A stretch of DNA of 12,246 nucleotides from Victivallales bacterium (GTDB taxonomy: Bacteria; Verrucomicrobiota; Lentisphaeria; Oligosphaerales; Oligosphaeraceae), in NCBI GenBank assembly GCA_017543165.1, contig JAFYGL010000458.1:1-12246 (forward strand), given 5' to 3'. Each line of letters starts with the position of its first letter. The stretch's first letter is position 1. The position numbers were made by a program, and so were the translations under genes. Of this stretch, positions 5,868 to 12,246 are shown one piece after another. The notes beneath the pieces are model-generated. The model searched no databases, was not told the origin of the DNA, and worked only from the letters and a program-made list of their open reading frames with translations.

Positions 5868-7413
5868 AGTTTTCCAGACCGTCTTTGAAAATTGCTGCGT
5901 CTGTCAGGAACAAGGGATAATCCAGCATGGGCATGCGGTGGAATTGCCTGAATCTACCATAGTTGCCGTCGCTGCAAGTGGATTCCTGCTTGACACGATA
6001 GATTTTGGCGGTAATCGGGTCAATCAGCACGGGCTTTTCAAACGTGCCCCAGCGCTCTGGATACATCTGGATGCTGACGGCATGCACATCGTAATTCGAC
6101 TTGAGATGGCTTGGATGATAGTAGGCATAAATCGGGACGTCACCTTTCCTGAAACCGCAGACTATCGGGTACAAATCGTCCACAGGGCGTGTAGTATATG
6201 CCCAAGGCGTCTCGTATGGTTGTATCTCGAATGACACATTCGCAAGTCGTGCCTCTTCGTCAAACAGCCATGTAAAACTCTGCATGGCACGCAATGCCAG
6301 TTTCGGCTTGTAGCAGTCTGGATCGGAGGCGTCGATGATGCCGAACGGGAAGACGCCTGCGCTGCTATAGCCATTGCGGAAATCGCTGGCTGTAAAGAAC
6401 GAGGTCATATCAAGCCCCAGGCGCAGGTCCGTCAGATAGCGTCTTGTTAGGAAACGGGCCTGATACACCTCGCTTATCTTCGTGGGCACTCCGTTTTCGC
6501 CCTGCCACACCTCGATTTTCCTTCCGCTTTCCGCAATGCGGTCGCGTATGAACTGAAGACGTCCAGGCCAGTATAATTCAGGAATCTCCTCGTATGGATG
6601 GTATGAGAAAATATCTATGTGCTCCACCAGCCCAGCGTCGAACAAGCCCTGTATGTATTCATTGCAAAGGGAGCAGCCTGAAATGGAGCCGCCGATGACC
6701 TTGACATCCTGGAGAACAGCGCGAAGCGCATCCGCCGTAATCTTGACCAGTTTCACATACTCCTCTGGCGGCTCGGCCTCGACCTTGCCATTCAATTCGC
6801 TGCCTGGCTTCTGGAGAAATCCCGCATTGGGCTCGTTCCATACCTCGTAATATGAAACCCGCCCCTCAAAATGACGCGCCATCGCCTGGCAATAATTCCT
6901 CCAGCCAGCAATGGCCTTTTCGCCAAAGACAGTGGGTGAGTAGAAATAACTACCGCGGCATGGTTGCACATCCATGTAAAGCCCGTTCCCGAAACTCAGG
7001 CTGATCCAAGGGGTAATCCCCGCGTCCAGTAGCCCGTTCACAATGTGGTCAAGCCAAGCAAAGTCGTATGCGCCAGGAGTCTTCTCAGCCATCTGCCAGC
7101 CCGACTGAAGCCTGGCCCACTTGACACCTGAATTGCGTATGAACTTTATCGTCTGGTCAAAATCGTATGCCTCACGATGGTCCAGCACCTCGAATCCAAT
7201 GCCAAGACGCGACGCCTTCACTTCTCGGCTTGTGCGGAAGGGCATGTCCCCTATATATTCAAGTTGATTGGAGAAACCATCCCGTTCCGCATTAAAAAGC
7301 AACTCCTTGTATTTCTGCAATTCCTGCCCACGAATCTGGTCAATGAACTGCATGTCAGCCTGTGGTAGAAATCCATCCAGCGAGTTGCTTTGTTTTTCTG
7401 CGGTATTAGCCAT
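5848..7413 (-). CDS. Clan GH-A glycoside hydrolase, GH39-like
   Basis: A 521-residue protein with a (beta/alpha)8 barrel of clan GH-A type. The acid/base glutamate is E194 in YYEVWNEPNAG (188-198), and the likely nucleophile is E306 in VWQGENG. The N-terminal part has a GVKWARLQSGW strand (96-106) followed by a DAGITPWISLSFG strand (130-142), typical of GH39 beta-xylosidases and related enzymes. About 150 residues after the barrel (from about 370) could form a beta-sandwich. It has no signal peptide, so it should act in the cytoplasm on imported oligosaccharides or on an internal glycan. The substrate is unknown; GH5- and GH30-like relatives cannot be excluded. The ATG is 3 bp after the stop of the upstream membrane-protein gene, implying one transcript. 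The C-terminus ends in NFKCTGR, overlapping the GC-rich repeat-like stretch. Confidence 0.8.
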   Translation of the reverse strand: MANTAEKQSNSLDGFLPQADMQFIDQIRGQELQKYKELLFNAERDGFSNQLEYIGDMPFRTSREVKASRLGIGFEVLDHREAYDFDQTIKFIRNSGVKWARLQSGWQMAEKTPGAYDFAWLDHIVNGLLDAGITPWISLSFGNGLYMDVQPCRGSYFYSPTVFGEKAIAGWRNYCQAMARHFEGRVSYYEVWNEPNAGFLQKPGSELNGKVEAEPPEEYVKLVKITADALRAVLQDVKVIGGSISGCSLCNEYIQGLFDAGLVEHIDIFSYHPYEEIPELYWPGRLQFIRDRIAESGRKIEVWQGENGVPTKISEVYQARFLTRRYLTDLRLGLDMTSFFTASDFRNGYSSAGVFPFGIIDASDPDCYKPKLALRAMQSFTWLFDEEARLANVSFEIQPYETPWAYTTRPVDDLYPIVCGFRKGDVPIYAYYHPSHLKSNYDVHAVSIQMYPERWGTFEKPVLIDPITAKIYRVKQESTCSDGNYGRFRQFHRMPMLDYPLFLTDAAIFKDGLENFKCTGR

Positions 7414-7416
7414 GGT

Positions 7417-8439
7417 TCAGCCCTTATTGTAAAAATGTACCTTAAGCCACATAAGATTCCTGTACATTCCCTTGAGCCAGCATAATATGAGTCCAATGAC
7501 ATAATAGTGGAAAAACGCCATAAATACGAAACTTAGCATCTCGCATAAGGTTAATATAATTTTTGATTTATAACCCAACTTTATACTAATCAATTCCTGC
7601 TTTTCATCGTTTAACTTCAAATTCTCGTCTAACAAATCTTCTTTTTGTTCTCTCAAATCATACATTGCCTTCTGCTTATCAACCACTTGCTTTCTGATAA
7701 CTGCTATCTGTTTTGAATAAGAAGAGGCTAATTTTTCCATTTCCTCCTGCTTTTTATTGATTTGTTGATTAAGGTCATTAATATTAGCGTCGATCGTAGC
7801 CTTGCGTTTTTTTAGTTCAATAAGCTCGTCATTCCTCTTCTTTTTGAATTTTTCTGTGTAAGCTTCTTTCATGGAAATCATAGTCACATGAATCGTCCTA
7901 TCAAGCTTGACCTTCTCTTGATTAAAAGATTCTTTCATTGACATTAATTGCTTGAGTTCGTTCATCTCTGGAGTTCCTTCCTTTACAAGGGACTGTATTT
8001 CGCTATTCAAGGCTTCAATCTCTTTTTCAACAATTTTTATTTCCTGTTCCTTGCCTTTAATTTTATTTTCCAACTGCTCCATTTTTTGGACAACATTATT
8101 GATATCAGTACTTGCCTTGAAAAATCGGGAAACAAAATATAACTCACCCAAAACACACAATATCGCCAGGAAAATCCACAGAAAAACAAAGATAATATTT
8201 ATCTTATTCAATACATTATTTCTATGAAAAAGATTTTTATCTGCATTTATATCAAGCAATTCAGCTTCCAATCCCCTCAAATCTGTTGCATTGTCAGCAT
8301 TAGAATTTTCGCCTGTCGGAGCTGGAGGTTCAATTATGATGTTACCATTGCAATGTGGACATTTGGCAGTTGCGCCTATATATTGTTCTTCCACCTCCAT
8401 CGTTCCTTGACAATAAGGACAAGTGAAATTGAAACTCAT
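7417..8439 (-). CDS. Zinc-ribbon, transmembrane, coiled-coil membrane protein of unknown function
   Basis: A 340-residue protein with four parts: an N-terminal zinc ribbon (C7-x2-C10 and C27-x2-C30, as CPYC and CPHC), a linker, a transmembrane helix at about 79-104, and a long charged region (about 112-285) rich in E, K, Q, L and I that should be coiled coil. A final hydrophobic region at about 294-322 gives one or two membrane helices. The two membrane anchors and even topology would place the coiled coil on one side of the membrane, which cannot be determined here. The gene is clearly AT-rich compared with the neighbours. GGAGGTG stands 4 bases before the ATG, a very strong ribosome site. 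It is translated just upstream of a GH39-like enzyme with a 3-bp gap. No known function is recognised; a structural or tethering role is only a guess. Confidence 0.82.
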   Translation of the reverse strand: MSFNFTCPYCQGTMEVEEQYIGATAKCPHCNGNIIIEPPAPTGENSNADNATDLRGLEAELLDINADKNLFHRNNVLNKINIIFVFLWIFLAILCVLGELYFVSRFFKASTDINNVVQKMEQLENKIKGKEQEIKIVEKEIEALNSEIQSLVKEGTPEMNELKQLMSMKESFNQEKVKLDRTIHVTMISMKEAYTEKFKKKRNDELIELKKRKATIDANINDLNQQINKKQEEMEKLASSYSKQIAVIRKQVVDKQKAMYDLREQKEDLLDENLKLNDEKQELISIKLGYKSKIILTLCEMLSFVFMAFFHYYVIGLILCWLKGMYRNLMWLKVHFYNKG

Positions 8440-8643
8440 TTTTCACCTCCGCGTTTTGTTTTTGAACTAATCCGTACAATTTACTACAAATATGAAAAAA
8501 CATTCCTTGGACAAAAGATCATGCTCTATTGAATACAATTTTGTCAGATTTTGCTTCTACGTAGTTTCCACAGGGTTTATTATGGCGTTAAAGGACAGTT
8601 GTGAAAAAAAATGTATTCAGAAGAAAATTTAACATAGGTACAT

Positions 8644-8678
8644 AAAAAAACAAATCAGCTCTGCCACCAGAACATTTG
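8644..8678 (-). terminator. Rho-independent terminator of the symporter gene
   Basis: The transcript can fold with CAAAU pairing to AUUUG, and inside it GUUCUG pairing to CAGAGC (one G-U pair) around a GUGG loop, with a two-base bulge on the 3' side. Seven U residues follow directly. It begins 10 bp after the stop at 8688, as expected of an intrinsic terminator. It separates the symporter from the membrane-protein gene, which therefore needs its own promoter in 8440-8640. Confidence 0.75.
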
Positions 8679-8687
8679 CCAATGGAG

Positions 8688-10070
8688 TCAGCTTCTGGAA
8701 ACCAGCTTTGACAATGCAAGCAACGCCAGGACATTGGGCAGAACCATCAACTGGTTGAACATGTCCTGCAAGGCCCAGACCAGATCGTTCTGCACAATTG
8801 TGCCAAGGAATATGAACAATATGCCTAGCACAGAATAGATCACTGTCCCCTTCAAGCCAAACATATAGTTGAAGTTGATCTTGCCAAAGAGATTCCAACT
8901 CAAAATAGTTGAAAATGCAAAGAAAAGCAAGCAAATTGCAACAAATATATTGCCAAAAGAAGTTGATGACACAGAGGCAAAGGCATGCTGCACCAGGTTA
9001 GTCTTGGTCAATCCTGCGGAAGCCAGCAGTTCGGAATACGTGTCCCCTGTAGCATTGGCCAAGGGACCATTGCCAGTATAGATGGTTGAAATCACGATAA
9101 GGGCGGTCATGGTCAGCACCACAAAGGTGTCAATGAACACGCCAGTCATCGCCACGACGCCCTGTGTGTGTGGCCTGTCCACATTCGCCAATGCATGTGC
9201 ATGAGGCGTTGAACCCATGCCCGCCTCATTTGAGAAAAGCCCGCGCTTGACGCCCTGGCTGATGGCGGTCTTGAGCGCATATCCAATTCCTCCGCCCAGC
9301 AAGGCCTCGGGCTGGAAAGCATACTTGAAAATGCAGGCGAATGTGGCGGGGATGCAGTTCCAGCGGCATACAAGCACAAACACGCCGCCCAGAAGATAAA
9401 GCACCGCCATCAGCGGCACCAGTTTTTCCGTCACAGCCGCAAGTCGGTAGGCCCCTCCAATGAAAATGGTGGCAGCAAACGCAACGATTATCAAGCCGAT
9501 GCTCCAAGTGGGCAGCCCGAATGCATTGTGGCATGTTTCCCCAATGGAGTTGGCCTGCACCATGCAGCCAATGAAGCCCAATGATAAGATTATCGCCACG
9601 GCAAAGAAAAATGCCAGGTATTTCCCGAATGCATTTGGAAAGGCGCGCCTGATGTAATATGCGGGGCCGCCATGCATTGAGCCATCTGCCAAGGTCACCC
9701 TGGTTTCCTGGGCGAGAACGGCTTCAGCATAGATGGTCGCCATCCCCAGGAAGGCAATGCACCACATCCAGAATATGGAGCCTGGACCGCCGACTATGAT
9801 TGCCCCCGACGCACCGACAATATTGCCCGTGCCAACCTGCGCGGCCACAGCGGCGGTCAGTGCCTGGAATGAACTAATTCCGCTTTCCTGCCGCCCGCCG
9901 TGAAGGGAAAAGTTACCGAAAAGTTTTCTGAACCCCTCGCCCAGGCAACGCACCTGCACAAATCTGGTGATTATGGTAAAATACAATCCAGTGCCAACCA
10001 GCAATATCGTCAGCACATAATCCGAAAGGGAATTGTTTACGATATCAACTACAGACTGTATTGTTTCCAT
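8688..10070 (-). CDS. Sodium:alanine/glycine symporter, AGCS family
   Basis: A 460-residue polytopic inner-membrane protein of the AGCS (DAACS/AlsT-like) family, which imports alanine, glycine or sometimes glutamine with Na+. Family signatures are the QVGTGNIVGAS segment (78-88), the GGPGSIFWMW stretch (94-103) and HGGPAYYI (133-140). About ten to eleven hydrophobic segments follow, the usual number. Length is normal for the family, with no truncation. The start ATG at 10070 has CAGGA about 5 bases upstream. It sits on the same strand just after rnfE, separated by a 67-bp gap with a hairpin, and ends in its own terminator, so it may be read partly through from the rnf operon. The amino acid transported cannot be told from sequence; glycine/alanine is the default and glutamine is an alternative. 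Confidence 0.92.
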   Translation of the reverse strand: METIQSVVDIVNNSLSDYVLTILLVGTGLYFTIITRFVQVRCLGEGFRKLFGNFSLHGGRQESGISSFQALTAAVAAQVGTGNIVGASGAIIVGGPGSIFWMWCIAFLGMATIYAEAVLAQETRVTLADGSMHGGPAYYIRRAFPNAFGKYLAFFFAVAIILSLGFIGCMVQANSIGETCHNAFGLPTWSIGLIIVAFAATIFIGGAYRLAAVTEKLVPLMAVLYLLGGVFVLVCRWNCIPATFACIFKYAFQPEALLGGGIGYALKTAISQGVKRGLFSNEAGMGSTPHAHALANVDRPHTQGVVAMTGVFIDTFVVLTMTALIVISTIYTGNGPLANATGDTYSELLASAGLTKTNLVQHAFASVSSTSFGNIFVAICLLFFAFSTILSWNLFGKINFNYMFGLKGTVIYSVLGILFIFLGTIVQNDLVWALQDMFNQLMVLPNVLALLALSKLVSRS

Positions 10071-10104
10071 TTTTCCTGTATTGTGTTTTGGATTGACGGA
10101 AATA

Positions 10105-10125
10105 AGTCAGTGCATGTCACCGACT
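10105..10125 (-). terminator. Hairpin after rnfE, weak terminator
   Basis: AGUCGGUG and CACUGACU pair over 8 bp (one G-U pair) around a 5-base ACAUG loop, 12 bp after the rnfE stop. The tail is only UAUUUCC, with few U residues, so termination is probably incomplete and some rnf transcripts may continue into the symporter gene. It could also act as an RNA-processing or stability hairpin. Confidence 0.45.
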
Positions 10126-10137
10126 CTAAATCACTGC

Positions 10138-10800
10138 TCACTTCTTCCTGCAAAGATTGCAGGTTTCACAGCCCAGTTCGGGCGGAATGTAGGTTTTGCC
10201 CTCTTTTCTTGCCTTGCGTATGCGCATGTAGTTCATTCCAGCCAGGAAGCAGCCCAGGACAATAAACGCGCCAGCAGGTTGCTTCAATATGTTGAATGCG
10301 GTGCGCTCGCCCATCAGCTGCATTTCGAACAAAGTTCCTTCGGCCAGGAATTCGCGCACGGCGCCCAGCGCCATCAAGGCCAGCGTGAAGCCGCAGCCCA
10401 TGCCAATGCCGTCCAGCAGCGAGGCGAACACTCCGTTCTTCGAGGCGAATGCCTCCGCCCTGCCCAGCACGATGCAGTTCACGACAATCAGCGGGATGTA
10501 TATGCCCAGCGTCTTGTTGAGTTCGGCTGGCGCATACGCCTTCATCAGCAATTCGATTATGGTGACAAACACGGCAATCACGACGATGAAGCAGGGGATG
10601 CGCACCTTGTCAGGTATCAGTTTGTGCAGAAGGGATATGCAGACATTGCTGCCAGCCAGCACGAATGTGGTGGCTATGCCCATGCCCAATGCGTTCTTTG
10701 CACTGCTGGATACAGCCAGCGTGGGGCACATGCCCAGCATCAGCACCAGGACTGGATTCTCCTTCCAGAGCCCTTTGGAAAAATCTTTGAAAATGGACAT
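10138..10800 (-). CDS. rnfE: Rnf electron-transport complex subunit E
   Basis: A membrane subunit of the Rnf (Rsx) complex, homologous to NqrD, with about six hydrophobic helices. It contains the two cysteines that bind the intramembrane iron-sulfur centre, C25 in MLGMCPTLAVS and C109 in VVNCIVLGRAEAFA, spaced as in NqrD. I take ATG 10800 as start (220 residues): GGAG lies 8 bases before it, whereas the in-frame GTG 10809, nine bases earlier, would touch the GGAG and is unlikely. It follows rnfG by 15 bp. Unusual is a C-terminal CETCNLC (C211, C214, C217), a CxxCxxC set that could bind a metal or cluster, though three cysteines alone are not a standard ferredoxin site. No rnfA follows, unlike the BCDGEA order, so the operon is probably rnfABCDGE. 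Confidence 0.93.
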   Translation of the reverse strand: MSIFKDFSKGLWKENPVLVLMLGMCPTLAVSSSAKNALGMGIATTFVLAGSNVCISLLHKLIPDKVRIPCFIVVIAVFVTIIELLMKAYAPAELNKTLGIYIPLIVVNCIVLGRAEAFASKNGVFASLLDGIGMGCGFTLALMALGAVREFLAEGTLFEMQLMGERTAFNILKQPAGAFIVLGCFLAGMNYMRIRKARKEGKTYIPPELGCETCNLCRKK

Positions 10801-10815
10801 TTGCTTCACTCCGTC

Positions 10816-11433
10816 TTACTTTACAATACTTGGAAAAGTATCCGCCACCTTGTTGACCGCATTGTACACGGCATTGCTGCTGTATGTGGCGCCTGAAACA
10901 GGATGCACGCCTGAAGACTGCAATGGTACCTCGGAAGACAACTTGCTCATGGGCTTGCCAATAAAACTGTCGAGATACACATTAGGCGGCGTACCTGCCT
11001 CTTCCTTCTTGCCGCTGATGAACTTCCAGAATGACTTGGGCGCCTTGCGGTCCGTGGCCTTGGTGCCCACGCCAGGCGTCTCGCTGTGGGCTGTCACCAT
11101 GATGCCAGTCACCTTGCCTTCAAGGGAAAGCCCCACCATGACTTTCACATTGCCGCCGAAACCGCCTTCCCCAATCGCCTCTGCCGCGTATGCAATCAAC
11201 TTGCCAGATGCGTCCTTGCCGCTGAAAAAGGCCACGCCCTCTGGCCCCTGCACCTCCATCCTGTCCATGGAAACCGCCTCGGACGGCATCACCAGCTTGA
11301 GGTTTTCCTGAAGCGCGGCCTGTTCAGCCGCACGGCAGGGTTCCTCCACCATGTTGTGCACATATACAAGAGCCGCACTGCCAAAAAAGCAGATCAGTCC
11401 AAGACTTGCAATTAACTTCAATGTTTCTTTCAT
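10816..11433 (-). CDS. rnfG: Rnf electron-transport complex subunit G, FMN-binding
   Basis: A 205-residue single-anchor subunit of Rnf, homologous to NqrC. An N-terminal membrane helix spans about residues 7-26; the rest is the FMN-binding domain outside the membrane. The covalent FMN site is SGAT (S180-T183), with FMN expected as a phosphoester on T183, and the conserved HSETPGVG stretch is at 117-124. The length of about 205 favours RnfG over NqrC, which is normally longer. ATG overlaps the rnfD stop as ATGA (11433-11430) with AGGAGGT 10 bases upstream inside rnfD, so it is translationally coupled. The gene is followed by rnfE, giving D-G-E order. Attachment of FMN needs an ApbE transferase, not seen in this window. 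Confidence 0.93.
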   Translation of the reverse strand: MKETLKLIASLGLICFFGSAALVYVHNMVEEPCRAAEQAALQENLKLVMPSEAVSMDRMEVQGPEGVAFFSGKDASGKLIAYAAEAIGEGGFGGNVKVMVGLSLEGKVTGIMVTAHSETPGVGTKATDRKAPKSFWKFISGKKEEAGTPPNVYLDSFIGKPMSKLSSEVPLQSSGVHPVSGATYSSNAVYNAVNKVADTFPSIVK

Positions 11434-12246
11434 GCTCTCTTGACCTCCTTGGCGGCGCTCCTCATGCCAAAGGGCTTGCCAGCCGTCAATTTGTCGATAA
11501 GCGGAGTCAAAGCGTTCATCAACAGAATGCTATAAGTCACACCTTCGGGATAGCTGCCCCAGAGGCGAATTATGCTGGTTATTATGCCGCATCCCACTGC
11601 AAACAGAATCGAGCCTGCCCTGTTCACAGGCGTGGTCACCATGTCAGTCGCCATGAAGAACGCGCCAAAGGCCAGCCCTCCAGACATGACATGCATCGTC
11701 AATGGCGCAAAATGGGGATTGCCTGGCATGGTTGCATGGGCGATGCCAGTTATGAAAGCCACTGTGCCAATATAGAACAGCGGCACCTGCCAGCGTATCA
11801 GGCGGCGCACCATCAGGAAAACACCACCGACAAGTATTGCAAAGAAACTGGTCTCGCCCATTGAACCAGGTATCCTGCCCCAGAACAAGTCCACATAACT
11901 GTAGGCCCCTCCCTTCGAGCATCCATCCAGCCAGGTCATGCTCAAGGGCGTTGCGCTTGTGACTGCCTCCGCACCAGTGGCCCATACGCCAATGCCCTTG
12001 ACTGGCTCAATGAATGTGCTCATTATCTCAGGCACGGCCAGCAGCAACACCAGACGCCCCACCAGCGCGGGGTTGAATGGGTTGTACCCAAGGCCGCCAT
12101 ATACCATCTTGCCAAGGCCGATTGCAAATATCGCGGCAACAACGCAGCACCATTCAGGCACTGTGGGCGGCAGATTCAAGGCCAGTATCAGGCCTGTCAG
12201 AGCCGCGCTGCAATCGCCTATCGTGGAACGCTGCTTCATCATCGCA
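11430..12246 (-). CDS. rnfD: Rnf electron-transport complex subunit D (5' end outside window)
   Basis: Membrane subunit of Rnf homologous to NqrB; 271 residues are visible and the frame is open across the right edge. The ATG at 12242 aligns with the internal position just before the conserved STIGDCSAALTG motif, so it is not the real start and about 70-80 residues lie beyond the edge. Visible hallmarks are GGLGYNPFNPAL, found in RnfD/NqrB, and the FMN-threonine motif TSATPL (T98 counting from the visible Met), where FMN is bound covalently. The remaining sequence has several hydrophobic helices and a conserved GITSIIRLWG-like stretch near the C-terminus. It is translationally coupled to rnfG through a 4-bp ATGA overlap. 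Confidence 0.93.
   Translation of the reverse strand, partial: AMMKQRSTIGDCSAALTGLILALNLPPTVPEWCCVVAAIFAIGLGKMVYGGLGYNPFNPALVGRLVLLLAVPEIMSTFIEPVKGIGVWATGAEAVTSATPLSMTWLDGCSKGGAYSYVDLFWGRIPGSMGETSFFAILVGGVFLMVRRLIRWQVPLFYIGTVAFITGIAHATMPGNPHFAPLTMHVMSGGLAFGAFFMATDMVTTPVNRAGSILFAVGCGIITSIIRLWGSYPEGVTYSILLMNALTPLIDKLTAGKPFGMRSAAKEVKRA

Noticed and set aside
8487..8514. Possible promoter TTGTCC-16-TATTTG for the membrane-protein gene
   Set aside because: The -10 match is poor; a promoter must exist in this gap, but I cannot place it with confidence.
8531..8618. GAATACA/TGTATTC inverted pair and CTACGTAG palindrome between symporter and membrane-protein genes
   Set aside because: The 7-bp arms are about 75 bp apart and the palindrome is only 8 bp in AT-rich DNA, both expected by chance.
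10801..10809. GTG at 10809 as the rnfE start
   Set aside because: It would directly touch the GGAG ribosome site; ATG 10800 has the correct 8-base spacing.
10033..11311. Two long plus-strand open frames opposite rnfE and rnfG
   Set aside because: They are shadows of well-supported Rnf genes; their residue make-up (His/Gln/Ala-rich or Ser/Pro-rich) is typical of antisense frames.
12240..12242. ATG at 12242 as the true start of rnfD
   Set aside because: It would remove the conserved N-terminal helices; the frame stays open to the edge and no ribosome site is visible.
10138..12246. Na+-translocating NADH:quinone reductase (Nqr) instead of Rnf
   Set aside because: The RnfG-size subunit, and a D-G-E block followed by a symporter and not nqrE/nqrF, fit Rnf better.

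Overview
The window is a gene-dense bacterial segment in which every gene I can support lies on the minus strand, so transcription runs from high to low coordinates. Nothing convincing is encoded on the plus strand. No 16S or other marker gene is present. Several features together point weakly to the PVC group, perhaps Lentisphaerota-like: moderate GC, a stand-alone CBM48 protein next to a GT5 glycogen synthase, an Rnf complex, a small N-terminal zinc ribbon on a membrane protein, and an AAA-ATPase/PD-(D/E)XK protein. That assignment is inference.

Right end (12246 to 10138): the last three genes of an Rnf operon, rnfD (5' end outside the window), rnfG and rnfE. They form a membrane complex that couples ferredoxin/NAD+ electron transfer to Na+ or H+ pumping. 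rnfA does not follow rnfE, which fits the order rnfABCDGE. A short hairpin follows rnfE. Next comes an AGCS-family sodium:amino-acid symporter (10070 to 8688) with a good rho-independent terminator 10 bp after its stop. A Na+ gradient made by Rnf, if it pumps Na+, could drive this symporter.

Middle (8439 to 5848): an AT-rich gene for a zinc-ribbon/transmembrane/coiled-coil membrane protein, followed 3 bp later by a cytosolic clan GH-A (GH39-like) glycoside hydrolase. A short intergenic stretch then carries a GC-rich sequence resembling a dispersed repeat.

Glycogen block (5692 to 3409): its own candidate promoter, a stand-alone AMPK-beta-like glycogen-binding (CBM48) protein, glycogen synthase glgA, and an uncharacterised 120-residue protein overlapping glgA by 4 bp (ATGA). 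This looks like one transcription unit for glycogen synthesis.

Left end (3363 to 1): an AT-rich gene for a probable exported protein with two DnaJ-type CxxCxGxG repeats but no J-domain. Then comes a ROK-family sugar kinase (probable glucokinase), with a candidate promoter and a 16-bp perfect palindrome just downstream of it. It is followed after 13 bp by an AAA-ATPase/PD-(D/E)XK nuclease-like protein that runs off the left edge.

The glucokinase and the glycogen genes make a coherent glucose-to-glycogen theme. The two AT-rich genes (2743-3363 and 7417-8439) stand out in composition and may be more recent arrivals. I found no CRISPR array, rRNA, tRNA, intact insertion sequence or phage genes.
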